Shown: positions 34,440-45,285 of the stretch, piece by piece
Position numbering within the stretch: position 1 is the first letter of the stretch
Layout: the number at the start of each line of letters is the position of its first letter
Assembly (NCBI RefSeq): GCF_034555935.1
Contig: NZ_JAYDCJ010000003.1
Span: 2,418,001 to 2,482,000, forward strand
Direction of reading: 5' to 3'
Length of the DNA stretch: 64,000 bases
Origin: Marinobacter qingdaonensis
GTDB lineage: Bacteria > Pseudomonadota > Gammaproteobacteria > Pseudomonadales > Oleiphilaceae
Notes under the pieces: model-generated
What the model was told of the DNA's origin: nothing
The model's database searches: none
Seen by the model: only the letters and a program-made list of their open reading frames with translations
Position numbers and translations under genes: made by a program

Positions 34440-35141
34440 ATGAATCCATCCACCGTTGTTCCGCTGGGAAACCCTCAGCTCGTTGCCTCAGGCAGTGAGC
34501 CCGCTGCCAACCTTGAGGCCGGGCAATGGCTGGACGATCTGGCGGACGGCCTGAGTGAGCACGGCTGGGTCAGCCTTGATGTCCAGGATCTGCTCGGCCG
34601 GGAACTGCTCGATGCGCTGGCCTCCGAGGTCACCATACTGGACCGGTCGAACGCCATGAAACGGGCCGGCATAGGGCGGGGCAGCGATCCGGTCAGGGAC
34701 CGGTCGGTGCGTCGGGACAAGATTGCCTGGCTTCAGGGGGTCAGCGCGCCGCAAGCGGCCCTGTTCAGGTTCCTGGATGAGCTCCGGCTCGGCCTGAACC
34801 AGCGTCTGTTCCTTGGTCTGAAGCGGTTTGAGAGCCATTACGCCACCTATCACCCCGGTGATTTCTACCGCAAGCACGTGGACAGCTTCCAGGGGCGGGC
34901 GTCGCGCGTGGTCAGTCTGGTGCTGTATCTGAACGACGGCTGGCACTCGGTCGATGGTGGCGAGCTCCAGATTTTCAATCGTGAGAACGACGCGGAGGTC
35001 TGCGCGCAGGTACTGCCGGAGGCGGGCCGCATGGTGGTGTTTCTGAGCGAGGAAATTCCGCATGAGGTCATGCCGGCACACCGCACTCGGCACAGCCTGG
35101 CTTGCTGGTTCCGGCAGGACGAAATTCCCTTGCCGCTCTAG
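34440..35141 (+). CDS. 2-oxoglutarate/Fe(II) prolyl-4-hydroxylase-like oxygenase
   Basis: This 233-residue protein is of the SM-20/prolyl-4-hydroxylase-like family. The metal ligands read His146-x-Asp148 in YRKHVDSF and His208 in IPHEVMP, with Arg217 placed to bind 2-oxoglutarate. The sequence between them, VSLVLYLNDGWHSVDGGELQIF, is the standard double-stranded beta-helix core. Members hydroxylate protein residues or small molecules; the target here is unknown. The ATG at 34440 follows AGGGAG at good spacing; a longer frame from 34323 has no support. It stands alone on the plus strand before the SRP RNA gene. Confidence 0.88.
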   Translation: MNPSTVVPLGNPQLVASGSEPAANLEAGQWLDDLADGLSEHGWVSLDVQDLLGRELLDALASEVTILDRSNAMKRAGIGRGSDPVRDRSVRRDKIAWLQGVSAPQAALFRFLDELRLGLNQRLFLGLKRFESHYATYHPGDFYRKHVDSFQGRASRVVSLVLYLNDGWHSVDGGELQIFNRENDAEVCAQVLPEAGRMVVFLSEEIPHEVMPAHRTRHSLACWFRQDEIPLPL

Positions 35142-35189
35142 GCCGCCCGATCCCGGCGCCGGTGATTTTCAATGCTGGCGCAATTGCCG

Positions 35190-35218
35190 TTGTAGTCCGC
35201 AAACCCTTTTGCTACTAT
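35190..35218 (+). promoter_or_regulatory. Candidate sigma-70 promoter for the SRP RNA gene
   Basis: TTGTAG (35190-35195) and TACTAT (35213-35218) are 17 bp apart, followed by a G/C-rich stretch typical of stable-RNA discriminators. Transcription would begin near 35225, about 30 bases before the mature RNA. Confidence 0.4.
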
Positions 35219-35227
35219 GCGCGCCGC

Positions 35228-35248
35228 TTTCGGGGAATTGTCCCGAAA
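35228..35248 (+). other. Hairpin in the 5' leader of the SRP RNA
   Basis: TTTCGGG (35228-35234) pairs perfectly with CCCGAAA (35242-35248) over a 7-base loop, just before the mature RNA. If the proposed promoter is right, the precursor starts almost on this hairpin, which may guide 5' processing. Confidence 0.4.
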
Positions 35249-35257
35249 CGCCGTTAT

Positions 35258-35368
35258 GGTGGCCCCATTGGTGCCTCCGCAACATGAAACCGTGAACTCG
35301 GTCAGGCCCGGAAGGGAGCAGCCGCAGCGGTGGAATTGTGTGCCGGGGTGTCGCTGGTGGGGTCACCC
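35258..35368 (+). ncRNA. ffs: Signal recognition particle 4.5S RNA
   Basis: The conserved SRP core is plain: GGTCAGGCCCGGAAGGGAGC with GCAGCC on the rising side and GTGTGCCGGGGTGTCGCTGG on the falling side, including the GGAA tetraloop and the asymmetric loop that bind Ffh. The ends pair with each other: GGTGGCCCCA at 35258-35267 with TGGGGTCACC ending at 35367, allowing one G-U. Length is about 111 bases against 114 in E. coli. A T-tract at 35390-35396 may end transcription. It lies upstream of dnaX, as in many pseudomonad-like genomes. Confidence 0.95.
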
Positions 35369-35516
35369 CCAGATCTTCCCCTCCTGCAGTTTTTTTCCAG
35401 AATCGAATCGATCCGTTGGCACTGGTCCGACGCTGAGGTCCAGCGCCGATCTCCGCTTCTTATCAAGTCGGGTCCATGCTAAGGTTAAGCCCATTTTTCA
35501 CAGCAGTTGACGGAAC

Positions 35517-37520
35517 ATGAGCTACCAGGTACTTGCCCGCAAATGGCGCCCGAAAACCTTCGAAGACATGGTCGGACAGGAGCATGTGCTCCAGGCCCTG
35601 ATCCATGCCCTGGAAAACCAGCGCCTGCACCACGCCTATCTGTTCACCGGCACCCGGGGGGTAGGCAAGACCACCATCGGTCGCCTGCTGGCGCGATGCC
35701 TCAACTGCGAGACCGGAATCACACCCCGCCCCTGCGGCGAGTGCACCAGCTGCACGGAAATCCAGGAAGGGCGGTTTGTTGATCTGATCGAAATCGACGC
35801 GGCGTCCCGCACCGGTGTCGATGACATGCGTGAACTCACGGACAACGTGCAGTACGCGCCGACTCGAGGCCGGTATAAGGTGTACCTGATCGACGAGGTG
35901 CACATGCTCACCAACCAGTCGTTCAACGCCTTCCTGAAAACCCTGGAAGAGCCGCCCGAGCACGTCAAATTCCTGTTGGCGACCACCGATCCCCAGAAGC
36001 TTCCGGTCACCGTCCTGTCGCGCTGTCTGCAGTTCAATCTCAAGCGCATGACCCCGGAGCACATTGCCGGGCACCTGCAGCACGTGCTGACCGAGGAGCA
36101 GGTGCCATTCGAGGAACCGGCGTTGTGGTTGCTGGCCCGGGCCGCCGACGGCAGCATGCGGGACGCTCTGAGCCTGACCGATCAGGCCATAGCTTTTGGC
36201 AACCAGAGACTGGCCGCCAGCGATGTTAGCAACATGCTGGGCACCATCGATCAGCGCGACATTGAGCGTCTGGTCAATGCGCTGGTCGAGCGGGACGGAC
36301 CGGGCTTGTTGTCGGAAATCGGCCGGATATCCGACTTTGCGCCGGATTACAGTGTGATCCTGGCCGACCTGCTGTCCCTGTTCCACCGGGTCACCATGGA
36401 GCAGGTCGTGCCGGGGAGTGCCGATAACGCCCTGGGGGACGCCGAGCAGGTCCAGGCCTTGGCCCGCCGCCTGAGCGCCGAAGACGCGCAGTTGTTCTAT
36501 CAGGCAGCATTGATGGGACGAAAAGACCTGGCGGTTACCCCGGACGCCCGCATGGGCTTCGAGATGACCCTGCTTCGGATGTTGGCCTTCCGGCCTGGCG
36601 CCGATCGCCGGGAACCGCCGGCGGTCGCTTCAGCTTCTCAGACAACATCGTCAGAGTCCCGGGACGAACCCGAGCCTGGACCAGCCGCGTCCTCGCCGAC
36701 CGAGGTCGGCGAACCTGCCCGGCAAATGGCGCCGGCGGAGCCGGTTGCAGCGCCCGCGGATACGGCCCCGACGGCGGCCGCGCCTGAGCCCCAGCCGGAA
36801 TCCGAGCCCAATTCTAATCCCAATCCAGAATCTGAACCTCAACCGGTGGATTCGACCAGTACCGGGAACGGCCCAGGGCCGGAGCAGCCTGGGGACGACT
36901 CCTGGCTGGCCAGTCTCGACGCCCAGGCCGATGCCATGGAGGCGGGGCCGTCCGAGGTGCCGAACGCGGACCCCGAGCCACCGGTTGCACCCGACCCAGA
37001 CCCCGTGCCCGCTCCTGCGGCGACCCCGTCGGCCTCCCCCGCGCCGTCTGAACCAAGGCCAGAGCCTGCACCTGAGCCCAAAGCCGAAGCCACGGCCTCA
37101 ATCGCCCCGGATCCCGTGCCCGAGGCCAGCGGTGATTTTGTCTGGGAGCGCGACTTCCGATCCCTGGAAATCGTCGGAATGCCCGGCAATCTGGCCAGTC
37201 ATGGTGCGCTGTCCTGGGACGGCGACACCGTGGTGCTGACCATCGACGAGGGCCACGCCCGGTTGCTGAACGCCCGCCATGAGGAAAAAATCCTGGCTGG
37301 CTTGAGAAATCGCTTCGGCGCTACCACAGAATTACGTATTGAGGCCGGTGAGCCCGGTCCGCACACGCCCGCTGCCTACGAGGAGCGCCTGCGCAAGGCG
37401 CGTCAGCAGGCCGCCGAGGAGTCCATCAGACAGGATCCGGCGGTGCAGTCCATCGTTGAACGATTCGAGGCCCGGGTAGTCGAAGACAGTATCCGGCCAA
37501 TCGAGACAAGCAGGAGATAG
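35517..37520 (+). CDS. dnaX: DNA polymerase III subunits tau/gamma
   Basis: This is the 667-residue clamp-loader ATPase. The N-terminal AAA+ region carries Walker [10 protein letters not shown], a zinc-binding set ([19 protein letters not shown]) and [24 protein letters not shown], with the sensor region [15 protein letters not shown]. Residues about 370-540 form a long Pro/Glu/Ala-rich linker, then a compact C-terminal tau domain that binds the polymerase. No E. coli-type A-AAA-AAG slippery heptamer in frame was seen at the corresponding place, so whether a short gamma form is made is open. The ATG at 35517 begins [12 protein letters not shown], the usual start. The ybaB gene follows after 4 bp. 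Confidence 0.97.
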   Translation: MSYQVLARKWRPKTFEDMVGQEHVLQALIHALENQRLHHAYLFTGTRGVGKTTIGRLLARCLNCETGITPRPCGECTSCTEIQEGRFVDLIEIDAASRTGVDDMRELTDNVQYAPTRGRYKVYLIDEVHMLTNQSFNAFLKTLEEPPEHVKFLLATTDPQKLPVTVLSRCLQFNLKRMTPEHIAGHLQHVLTEEQVPFEEPALWLLARAADGSMRDALSLTDQAIAFGNQRLAASDVSNMLGTIDQRDIERLVNALVERDGPGLLSEIGRISDFAPDYSVILADLLSLFHRVTMEQVVPGSADNALGDAEQVQALARRLSAEDAQLFYQAALMGRKDLAVTPDARMGFEMTLLRMLAFRPGADRREPPAVASASQTTSSESRDEPEPGPAASSPTEVGEPARQMAPAEPVAAPADTAPTAAAPEPQPESEPNSNPNPESEPQPVDSTSTGNGPGPEQPGDDSWLASLDAQADAMEAGPSEVPNADPEPPVAPDPDPVPAPAATPSASPAPSEPRPEPAPEPKAEATASIAPDPVPEASGDFVWERDFRSLEIVGMPGNLASHGALSWDGDTVVLTIDEGHARLLNARHEEKILAGLRNRFGATTELRIEAGEPGPHTPAAYEERLRKARQQAAEESIRQDPAVQSIVERFEARVVEDSIRPIETSRR

Positions 37521-37524
37521 CCAG

Positions 37525-37848
37525 ATGATGAACAATATGGGCGACCTGATGAAAAAGGCCCAGAAGATGCAGGAAGAAATGCAGAAGGCCCAGGAGGAAA
37601 TCGCCAAAGCCGAAGTGACCGGTGAGGCCGGGGCTGGCCTGGTCAAGGTCACCATGAACGGGCGTCACGATGTCCGCAAGGTGGACATTGATCCCTCGCT
37701 GATGTCCGAGGACAAGGACATCCTGGAAGATCTGCTGGCCGCCGCCGTGAACGATGCCGTGCGTCGGGTCGAGGCGAACCAGAAGGACAAGATGTCCGGC
37801 ATGATGTCCGGCATGGGTATGCCTCCCGGCTTCAAGATGCCGTTTTAA
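37525..37848 (+). CDS. ybaB: YbaB/EbfC family nucleoid-associated protein
   Basis: This 107-residue DNA-binding protein matches the YbaB/EbfC family in size. It begins with the Met-rich helix [23 protein letters not shown], then [30 protein letters not shown], the strongly conserved core, and ends with a Met/Gly-rich tail. It forms dimers that bind DNA; in other bacteria it is linked to nucleoid structure and RecR function. It lies 4 bp after dnaX and 37 bp before recR, the standard dnaX-ybaB-recR order. Confidence 0.96.
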   Translation: MMNNMGDLMKKAQKMQEEMQKAQEEIAKAEVTGEAGAGLVKVTMNGRHDVRKVDIDPSLMSEDKDILEDLLAAAVNDAVRRVEANQKDKMSGMMSGMGMPPGFKMPF

Positions 37849-37885
37849 CCCGGACCGGGACCGAATCACAGCTTGAGGACTCTAC

Positions 37886-38488
37886 ATGGCATTTAGCCCA
37901 CTGGTTGATGAATTGGTCGAATCCCTCCGGTGTCTGCCCGGCGTTGGCCAGAAAACCGCCCAGCGCATGGCCTTTCACCTGTTGGAGCGGGGCCGGACTG
38001 GCGGGACACGGCTGGCGGACGCGCTGGGTCAGGCCATGACCGGGGTCCGACGTTGCACCAGTTGCCAGAATTTTGCCGACACCGAGATTTGCGGTATCTG
38101 CGACAACCCGGTTCGCCGTACTGGCAGCCTCTGCGTGGTTGAAAGTCCCTCCGATCTCTTGGCCATCGAGCAGGCGGGGGATTATCGAGGTGGCTATTTT
38201 GTCCTGATGGGCCACCTCTCGCCGATTGATGGCGTGGGCCCGGAGGAAATTGGTATCGAGCGGCTGTTGCAGCGGGTTGAGGATGAAAACATCAGCGAAC
38301 TGATCCTGGCCACCAACCCCACCGTGGAAGGGGAGGCGACTGCTCACTACATCGCCGACCGCCTCGATGGCCGGGACATCCTCATCACCCGTCTTGCCCA
38401 CGGCATCCCGGTCGGCGGTGAGCTCGGCTATGTCGATGGCTTCACTCTGACCCACGCCTTCCGAGGCCGAAAGCCTCTGTCCGACTAA
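37886..38488 (+). CDS. recR: Recombination mediator RecR
   Basis: This is the 200-residue RecR, which with RecO and RecF loads RecA on gapped DNA. It shows the helix-hairpin-helix start ([20 protein letters not shown]), the Cys4 zinc finger ([16 protein letters not shown]), and a Toprim domain with [27 protein letters not shown], followed by the Walker-like C-terminal tail [21 protein letters not shown]. Length is the family norm. GAGGA precedes the ATG. It sits in the dnaX-ybaB-recR operon, with rnd 19 bp downstream. Confidence 0.97.
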   Translation: MAFSPLVDELVESLRCLPGVGQKTAQRMAFHLLERGRTGGTRLADALGQAMTGVRRCTSCQNFADTEICGICDNPVRRTGSLCVVESPSDLLAIEQAGDYRGGYFVLMGHLSPIDGVGPEEIGIERLLQRVEDENISELILATNPTVEGEATAHYIADRLDGRDILITRLAHGIPVGGELGYVDGFTLTHAFRGRKPLSD

Positions 38489-38507
38489 GCAACCACCAGG
38501 CAGTTCT

Positions 38508-39656
38508 ATGACTTCGAAAACCCCGGCTGTTGACGTCCCACCGGCCCCCGACACCATTAACTGGCTCCGGGAGCCCGCCGAGCTCGACCGTTGGCTGGAA
38601 CGGGTGTCCGGGGAGCGCCTGTCACTGGATACCGAATTCGAGCGGGTGAACACCTTCTACCCGATCCCGGGTCTGGTCCAGCTCGGTATCGACGGCGATT
38701 ATTGCCTGATCGATCCCGAGGTGGCGGCGGCGTCCACCCGGTTCAAGGAGGTGCTGGCGGACGCGAACACGCCAAAGCTGCTCTACGCCATGAGCGAGGA
38801 CCTGGAACTGTTTCGGCACTGGCTCGGCGTTGAGATTCGGGGGGTGCTGGATTTGCAGATTGGCGCTGCGTTGGCCGGCGCCGGCTTCTCCCTCGGCTAC
38901 GCCAAACTGGTGGAATCGCTGTTTGGCGAGAGCCTCGACAAGTCCGCCACGCGCTCTGACTGGCTGGCCAGACCCCTGAGTGACGCGCAACAGCGCTACG
39001 CGGTGGACGACATTCGCTTTCTCGAACCGATGTATCATTGGGTCCGGTCCCAGCTTGAACAACGGGGTCTGGAGTACGCCCTGGCTGAGGAATCGACCCG
39101 CTTTGCCGAGGAACTGGCGGGCCAGGAAGAAATTGCCGATCACTACCTGAAGCTGCGTGGAGGCTGGACCTTGAGCCCTAGGCAGCAGGGCGTGCTTCGA
39201 GCCCTGGCGCACTGGCGCGAGCAGGAGTGCCGGCGCTTGGATCGCCCGCGTAATCGCGTGCTGGCGGACGCGCTGTTGATCGCCATTGCCGACCGGATGC
39301 CAGCAAGCCGCCGCGCCCTGGCCGACATCCAGGGTGTACCTTCCGGCGCCGTACGACGTTACGGCGATGCTTTGATCGAACTGATTGGTGAAGCCCGGGA
39401 CGCCGATCACGCCAACATCGAACCGATTTCACCGCCCCTGACCCGGGACCAGCAAACCCTGTTCAAAACCCTGAAACGGCAGTTCAGAACCGCTGCGGAG
39501 ACCGCGGATGTGCCGATCGAACTGTTGGCGCCGCGCAAGCGCCTGGAGAAGGTGGTGCAGGACCAGACACTGTCGGGCCAGGTGTTCTTCCAGGGCTGGC
39601 GCGAACAGATCCTGGCTCCGGTCAGGGCAAACATCGAGGAACTACTGACATCATGA
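38508..39656 (+). CDS. rnd: Ribonuclease D
   Basis: This 382-residue 3'-5' exoribonuclease of the DEDD family trims stable RNA precursors. Exo I is LSLDTEFERVNTFYP with the Asp-x-Glu pair, Exo II is around KLLYAMSEDLELFRHW, and Exo III is YAVDDIRFLEPMY with the catalytic Tyr and Asp. Two HRDC-like regions follow, including SPRQQGVLRALAHWREQECRRLDRPRNRVL. It is 19 bp after recR and overlaps ycgL by four bases (ATGA), marking the start of a coupled group. Confidence 0.95.
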   Translation: MTSKTPAVDVPPAPDTINWLREPAELDRWLERVSGERLSLDTEFERVNTFYPIPGLVQLGIDGDYCLIDPEVAAASTRFKEVLADANTPKLLYAMSEDLELFRHWLGVEIRGVLDLQIGAALAGAGFSLGYAKLVESLFGESLDKSATRSDWLARPLSDAQQRYAVDDIRFLEPMYHWVRSQLEQRGLEYALAEESTRFAEELAGQEEIADHYLKLRGGWTLSPRQQGVLRALAHWREQECRRLDRPRNRVLADALLIAIADRMPASRRALADIQGVPSGAVRRYGDALIELIGEARDADHANIEPISPPLTRDQQTLFKTLKRQFRTAAETADVPIELLAPRKRLEKVVQDQTLSGQVFFQGWREQILAPVRANIEELLTS

Positions 39657-39946
39657 AAGACCGCCAATTCGTTTCCGTCTTTCGCAGCAGCAAGAAGGCA
39701 GACACCTATCTCTTCGTCCGGCGCGGGCAGGATTGGGAGGCCTTGCCGGAAAGCCTGCGGGGGATTTTCGGGGCGCCAGTTCATTCCATGGATCTGGTGC
39801 TGACTCCGGATCGCAAGCTCGCCCGTACCACCGGTGAGCAGGTGTTGGCGGCGCTGGAGGAAAAGGACTTTTTCCTGCAGATGCCGGAAGAACAGGACAG
39901 TTATGTCGTGGAATTCCGCCGAAAGCTGGCGAAACGCGATTCATGA
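39653..39946 (+). CDS. ycgL: YcgL domain-containing protein
   Basis: This 97-residue protein is of the YcgL family. It keeps the family sequence VSVFRSSKKADTYLFVRRGQDWEALPESLRGIFG and the late LAALEEKDFFLQMPE-like segment. The function in the cell is not firmly known. It overlaps rnd by four bases and ycgN by four bases, and the rnd-ycgL-ycgN order is typical of gammaproteobacteria such as pseudomonads. Confidence 0.93.
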   Translation: MKDRQFVSVFRSSKKADTYLFVRRGQDWEALPESLRGIFGAPVHSMDLVLTPDRKLARTTGEQVLAALEEKDFFLQMPEEQDSYVVEFRRKLAKRDS

Positions 39947-40389
39947 TTGCCCAGATTCCCTTCTGGCAGCGTAAACGCTTGCACGAAATGACGCCGGCGG
40001 AGTGGGAATCCCTGTGCGATGGCTGCGGCAAGTGTTGCCTGAACAAGCTCGAAGACGAGGACACGGGCGAGGTCTACCACACCGATCTGGTGTGCCGGTA
40101 CATGGACCAGGAAACCTGTCAGTGCACCGTCTACCGGGAGCGGTTACAGAAGGTACCCGGGTGCACCGTGCTGACACCGGACACCGTTGACGACTACCAT
40201 TGGCTGCCATACACCTGCGCCTATCGCACGCTGTCGGAAGGGCGGCCGCTGGCGGACTGGCATCCGCTGCGCAGCGGCGACCCGGGGACGGTGCACGACG
40301 CAGGCGTGTCCATTCGGGACAAAGTGGTTTCTGAAACCCAGGTGCCCGAACAGGACTGGGAAGAACATATCATTCACTGGATACTGTAA
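39943..40389 (+). CDS. ycgN: YcgN-like (UPF0260) cysteine-cluster protein
   Basis: This 148-residue protein has the UPF0260 pattern: CDGCGKCCLNKLEDEDTGEVYHTDLVC, then CQCTVY and VPGCTVLTPDTV, altogether eight Cys that probably bind a metal or cluster. The late PYTCAYRTLSEGRPLADWHPLRSGD is also characteristic. The role is unknown. It overlaps ycgL by four bases and the next gene by one (TAATG). Confidence 0.93.
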   Translation: MIAQIPFWQRKRLHEMTPAEWESLCDGCGKCCLNKLEDEDTGEVYHTDLVCRYMDQETCQCTVYRERLQKVPGCTVLTPDTVDDYHWLPYTCAYRTLSEGRPLADWHPLRSGDPGTVHDAGVSIRDKVVSETQVPEQDWEEHIIHWIL

Positions 40390-40733
40390 TGATCGATACG
40401 GACGCTCAACTAGCTTACGGAATTTTCTGGTGTGCCTACGCGGTGGCCTTCGTCGTGTTGTTTTACATGATGAAAAAACTGTTCCGTTTTTTGCCACTCT
40501 ACGGTCTCAGGACGCTGCTGTTGGCGGCGCTGGTAGCATTGCTGCTGACTCCGGTGGAATCGCCGGAGCTGGCCAACTGGTGGATACCGGCCTGGCTCTA
40601 CGGCGGTTATGAACAGATTCTGGGCGATGCGGATGCCGCGGGTAAGGCCTGGTTTAATCTGGGGCTTGCGGGGCTGGTGATGGTTCTGGTCTGGATTCTT
40701 GATCTGGTCCGATATCGTCTGGTTTCGCGGTAA
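40389..40733 (+). CDS. Small membrane protein of unknown function
   Basis: This 114-residue hydrophobic protein is not recognised as a named family. Three membrane spans are visible: residues about 8-26, 38-55 and 88-106, separated by short charged loops (MMKKLFRF and EQILGDADAAGK). Its start codon overlaps the ycgN stop by one base, so it is surely translated with the rnd-ycgL-ycgN group. Nothing in the sequence suggests an enzyme; it may be an accessory factor of the envelope gene that follows 33 bp later. Confidence 0.8.
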   Translation: MIDTDAQLAYGIFWCAYAVAFVVLFYMMKKLFRFLPLYGLRTLLLAALVALLLTPVESPELANWWIPAWLYGGYEQILGDADAAGKAWFNLGLAGLVMVLVWILDLVRYRLVSR

Positions 40734-40766
40734 AAGGTCGATGGGTATCAGGGAAGGGACAAGTCG

Positions 40767-42893
<2,127 letters not shown>

Positions 42894-42907
42894 CAGGAAC
42901 CAAGCCC

Positions 42908-43750
42908 ATGAAGTTTACCGGTACCGAAAAATACGTAGCCACGGATGACCTGCAAATGGCCGTTAACGCCGCGATCTCGCTGCAGCGCCCGCTGCTGATC
43001 AAAGGCGAGCCGGGAACCGGCAAGACCTTGCTGGCAGAAGAGATGGCCTCGGCGCTCGGCATGAAGCTGATTCCCTGGCACATCAAGTCCACCACCAAGG
43101 CCCAACAGGGGCTCTACGAATACGACGCGGTTTCCCGCCTGCGTGATTCCCAGTTGGGCGACGAGAAGGTCAAGGACATCCGCAATTACATCGTCAAGGG
43201 CAAGCTGTGGGAAGCCTTCGAAGCCGATGAGCAGGTTGTTCTGTTGATCGACGAGATCGACAAGGCCGACATTGAATTTCCGAACGACCTGTTGCTGGAA
43301 CTCGACCGCATGGAGTTCTACGTTTATGAGACGCAGGAGTTCGTAAAGGCCAAGCACCGGCCGATCGTGGTCATCACCAGTAACAATGAAAAGGAACTGC
43401 CGGACGCCTTCCTGCGTCGCTGTTTCTTCCATTACATCAGTTTCCCCGATCACGACACCATGAAGGACATCGTGGATGTGCACTTCCCGGGGCTTCAGCA
43501 AGCGATCGTGCGCGACGCCCTGGAAGTGTTTTTCGACGTGCGCAAGGTGCCAGGGCTGAAGAAGAAGCCGTCGACTTCAGAACTGATCGACTGGCTCAAA
43601 CTGCTGATGGCGGACGAATTGTCTGCGAAAATGCTTCAGGAGAAAGACACCAGTTCGGCGTTGCCACCGCTGTACGGCGCACTGGTGAAGAACGAGCAGG
43701 ATGTTCACTTGCTGCAGAAACTGGCATTCATGGCCCGTCGTCGCAGCTAA
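42908..43750 (+). CDS. MoxR-type AAA+ ATPase
   Basis: This 280-residue AAA+ protein of the MoxR group shows Walker A GEPGTGKTLLAEEMA, Walker B VVLLIDEIDKAD, and the sensor 1/arginine-finger stretch PIVVITSNNEKELPDAFLRRCFFHYISFPD. It is slightly shorter than many MoxR proteins. MoxR ATPases work with VWA-domain partners as chaperones that mature or activate protein complexes. Two such partners flank it: the membrane VWA protein 14 bp upstream and the CoxE-type VWA protein 22 bp downstream. Confidence 0.92.
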   Translation: MKFTGTEKYVATDDLQMAVNAAISLQRPLLIKGEPGTGKTLLAEEMASALGMKLIPWHIKSTTKAQQGLYEYDAVSRLRDSQLGDEKVKDIRNYIVKGKLWEAFEADEQVVLLIDEIDKADIEFPNDLLLELDRMEFYVYETQEFVKAKHRPIVVITSNNEKELPDAFLRRCFFHYISFPDHDTMKDIVDVHFPGLQQAIVRDALEVFFDVRKVPGLKKKPSTSELIDWLKLLMADELSAKMLQEKDTSSALPPLYGALVKNEQDVHLLQKLAFMARRRS

Positions 43751-43772
43751 CACCCGGCAAGAGTCTGGTTTT

Positions 43773-44951
43773 ATGTTGATTGATTTTTTTCTCGAAGTGC
43801 GGCGGGCGAAGGTGCCCGCGAGCCTGCGCGAATTCCTGGATCTGCTGGAGGCCTTGCAGAATCGTCTGGCCTTTGCCGATATGGAGGAGTTCTATTACCT
43901 GGCACGTTTGTGTCTGGTAAAGGACGAGCGCCATTTCGATAAGTTTGACCGCGCGTTCAAAGCCTACTTCGAAGGCATCGAAAACCTGGAAGACCTGATG
44001 GAGATGTTGATCCCGGACGACTGGCTGCGCGCCGAGTTCGAGAAACATCTGACCGAGGAGGAAAAGGCGAAAATCGATAGCCTGGGCGGACTTGAGGAGT
44101 TGATCGACACCTTCAAGAAGCGCATGGAGGAGCAGAACGAGCGCCACGCCGGGGGTAACAAGTGGATTGGCACTGGCGGCACCTCGCCGTTCGGCGCCGA
44201 TGGCTATAACCCCGAGGGCTTCCGCATCGGTCAGAAGGGCGGTCGCCAGGGCCGGGCGGTCAAGGTCTGGGAAAAACGGGCGTTCAAGGATCTGGACGAC
44301 AGCATCACCCTGGGCATTCGCAACATCAAGGTGGCCTTGCGGCGTCTGCGCAAGTTCGCCCGCCAGGGCGCGGCCGAGCAGTTGGACATGGACGACACCA
44401 TCCGTTCTACCGCCCGAAACGCCGGTTACCTCGATCTGAAAATGGTTCCCGAGCGTCACAATGCGGTCAAGGTACTGATTTTCTTCGATGTTGGTGGCTC
44501 CATGGATCCGCACGTGCGGGTCTGCGAGGAACTCTTCTCAGCGGCGCGTCTCGAGTTCAAACACATGGAGTACTTCTACTTTCATAACTTTATCTATGAA
44601 AGCGTCTGGACCAACAACGTCCGGCGGATGAACGAGACGACCAGTACCTGGGACATCCTTCACAAGTACTCGCCGGATTACAAAGTGATCTTTGTCGGAG
44701 ATGCGACCATGGCGCCCTACGAGATTTCGCACCCGGGCGGCTCCATCGAACATTGGAACGAGGAGGCCGGCGCCACATGGTTCCAGCGAGTTTCCGAGCA
44801 TTTCCGCAAGGTGGTCTGGCTCAACCCGCTGCCTGAGAACTATTGGGGCAACGGCGGATCCCTGGGGATGACGCGCCAGCTCGTCAACGAGCACATGTAC
44901 CCGCTCACCATCGATGGCCTCGAGTCGGCCATGAAGCATCTGAGCAAATAA
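43773..44951 (+). CDS. CoxE-type VWA-domain protein
   Basis: This soluble protein of 392 residues has an N-terminal helical region (about 1-110) and a basic linker, followed by a C-terminal VWA-like domain. The metal site reads VLIFFDVGGSMDPHVRV, that is Asp-x-Gly-x-Ser rather than Asp-x-Ser-x-Ser. KVIFVGDATMAPYEI provides the later Asp. This layout matches CoxE-like partners of MoxR. The ATG at 43773 is chosen because the MLIDFFLEVRRAKVPASLREFLDLL start is family-like; the frame opens earlier inside moxR. A minus-strand terminator begins right at its stop codon. Confidence 0.88.
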   Translation: MLIDFFLEVRRAKVPASLREFLDLLEALQNRLAFADMEEFYYLARLCLVKDERHFDKFDRAFKAYFEGIENLEDLMEMLIPDDWLRAEFEKHLTEEEKAKIDSLGGLEELIDTFKKRMEEQNERHAGGNKWIGTGGTSPFGADGYNPEGFRIGQKGGRQGRAVKVWEKRAFKDLDDSITLGIRNIKVALRRLRKFARQGAAEQLDMDDTIRSTARNAGYLDLKMVPERHNAVKVLIFFDVGGSMDPHVRVCEELFSAARLEFKHMEYFYFHNFIYESVWTNNVRRMNETTSTWDILHKYSPDYKVIFVGDATMAPYEISHPGGSIEHWNEEAGATWFQRVSEHFRKVVWLNPLPENYWGNGGSLGMTRQLVNEHMYPLTIDGLESAMKHLSK

Positions 44952-45023
44952 AAAAAGCCGATGCGGTTGAGTGCATCGGCCAAGCTCGGCATATCAAGCG
45001 GGGTTTCCTGAAAGGCACCCCGC
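44950..45023 (-). terminator. Minus-strand intrinsic terminator with a second hairpin, in a 334-bp gap
   Basis: GCCGATGC (44957-44964) and GCATCGGC (44973-44980) form a perfect 8-bp stem with an 8-base loop. Seven A residues at 44950-44956 make a U-tract when read on the minus strand, so it terminates minus-strand transcripts; no T-tract follows on the plus strand. A second hairpin, GCGGGGT (44998-45004) with ACCCCGC (45017-45023), lies just upstream in the minus direction. The rest of the gap (45024-45285) holds no recognisable gene and no convincing promoter. Confidence 0.6.
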
Positions 45024-45285
45024 GATTCCCACCAATGCAGTTTCAATACCACTCCTCAAAAAATGTAGAAAAACAGAAGGTTGCGGCAGCCAAAAAACAA
45101 CTGCATCAAATCTGTCACACCGAACCCGTCTTACCTGTAAAAAATATCGACATTTATCTTGATTGCCCGCACGGTTTTTCCATTTGGTGATCTGCATACC
45201 GTTCTTGCCGTTTACCAAATGTTACGCTTCCTGCCAGCTTGTTACATAAGAACAAACGTCGGCAGGCAGGAGGCACCCGGGAATC

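Noticed and set aside
35517..37520. Programmed -1 frameshift in dnaX making the gamma subunit
   Set aside because: An A-run occurs near 37285 in GAG-GAA-AAA-ATC, but its phase and position do not fit the E. coli A-AAA-AAG signal, which lies much earlier in the gene.
44840..45052. A 70-codon minus-strand frame across the terminator
   Set aside because: GAGGAG stands before a GTG/TTG start, but the frame runs through a perfect hairpin and U-tract and then antisense into the VWA gene. A terminator is the simpler explanation.
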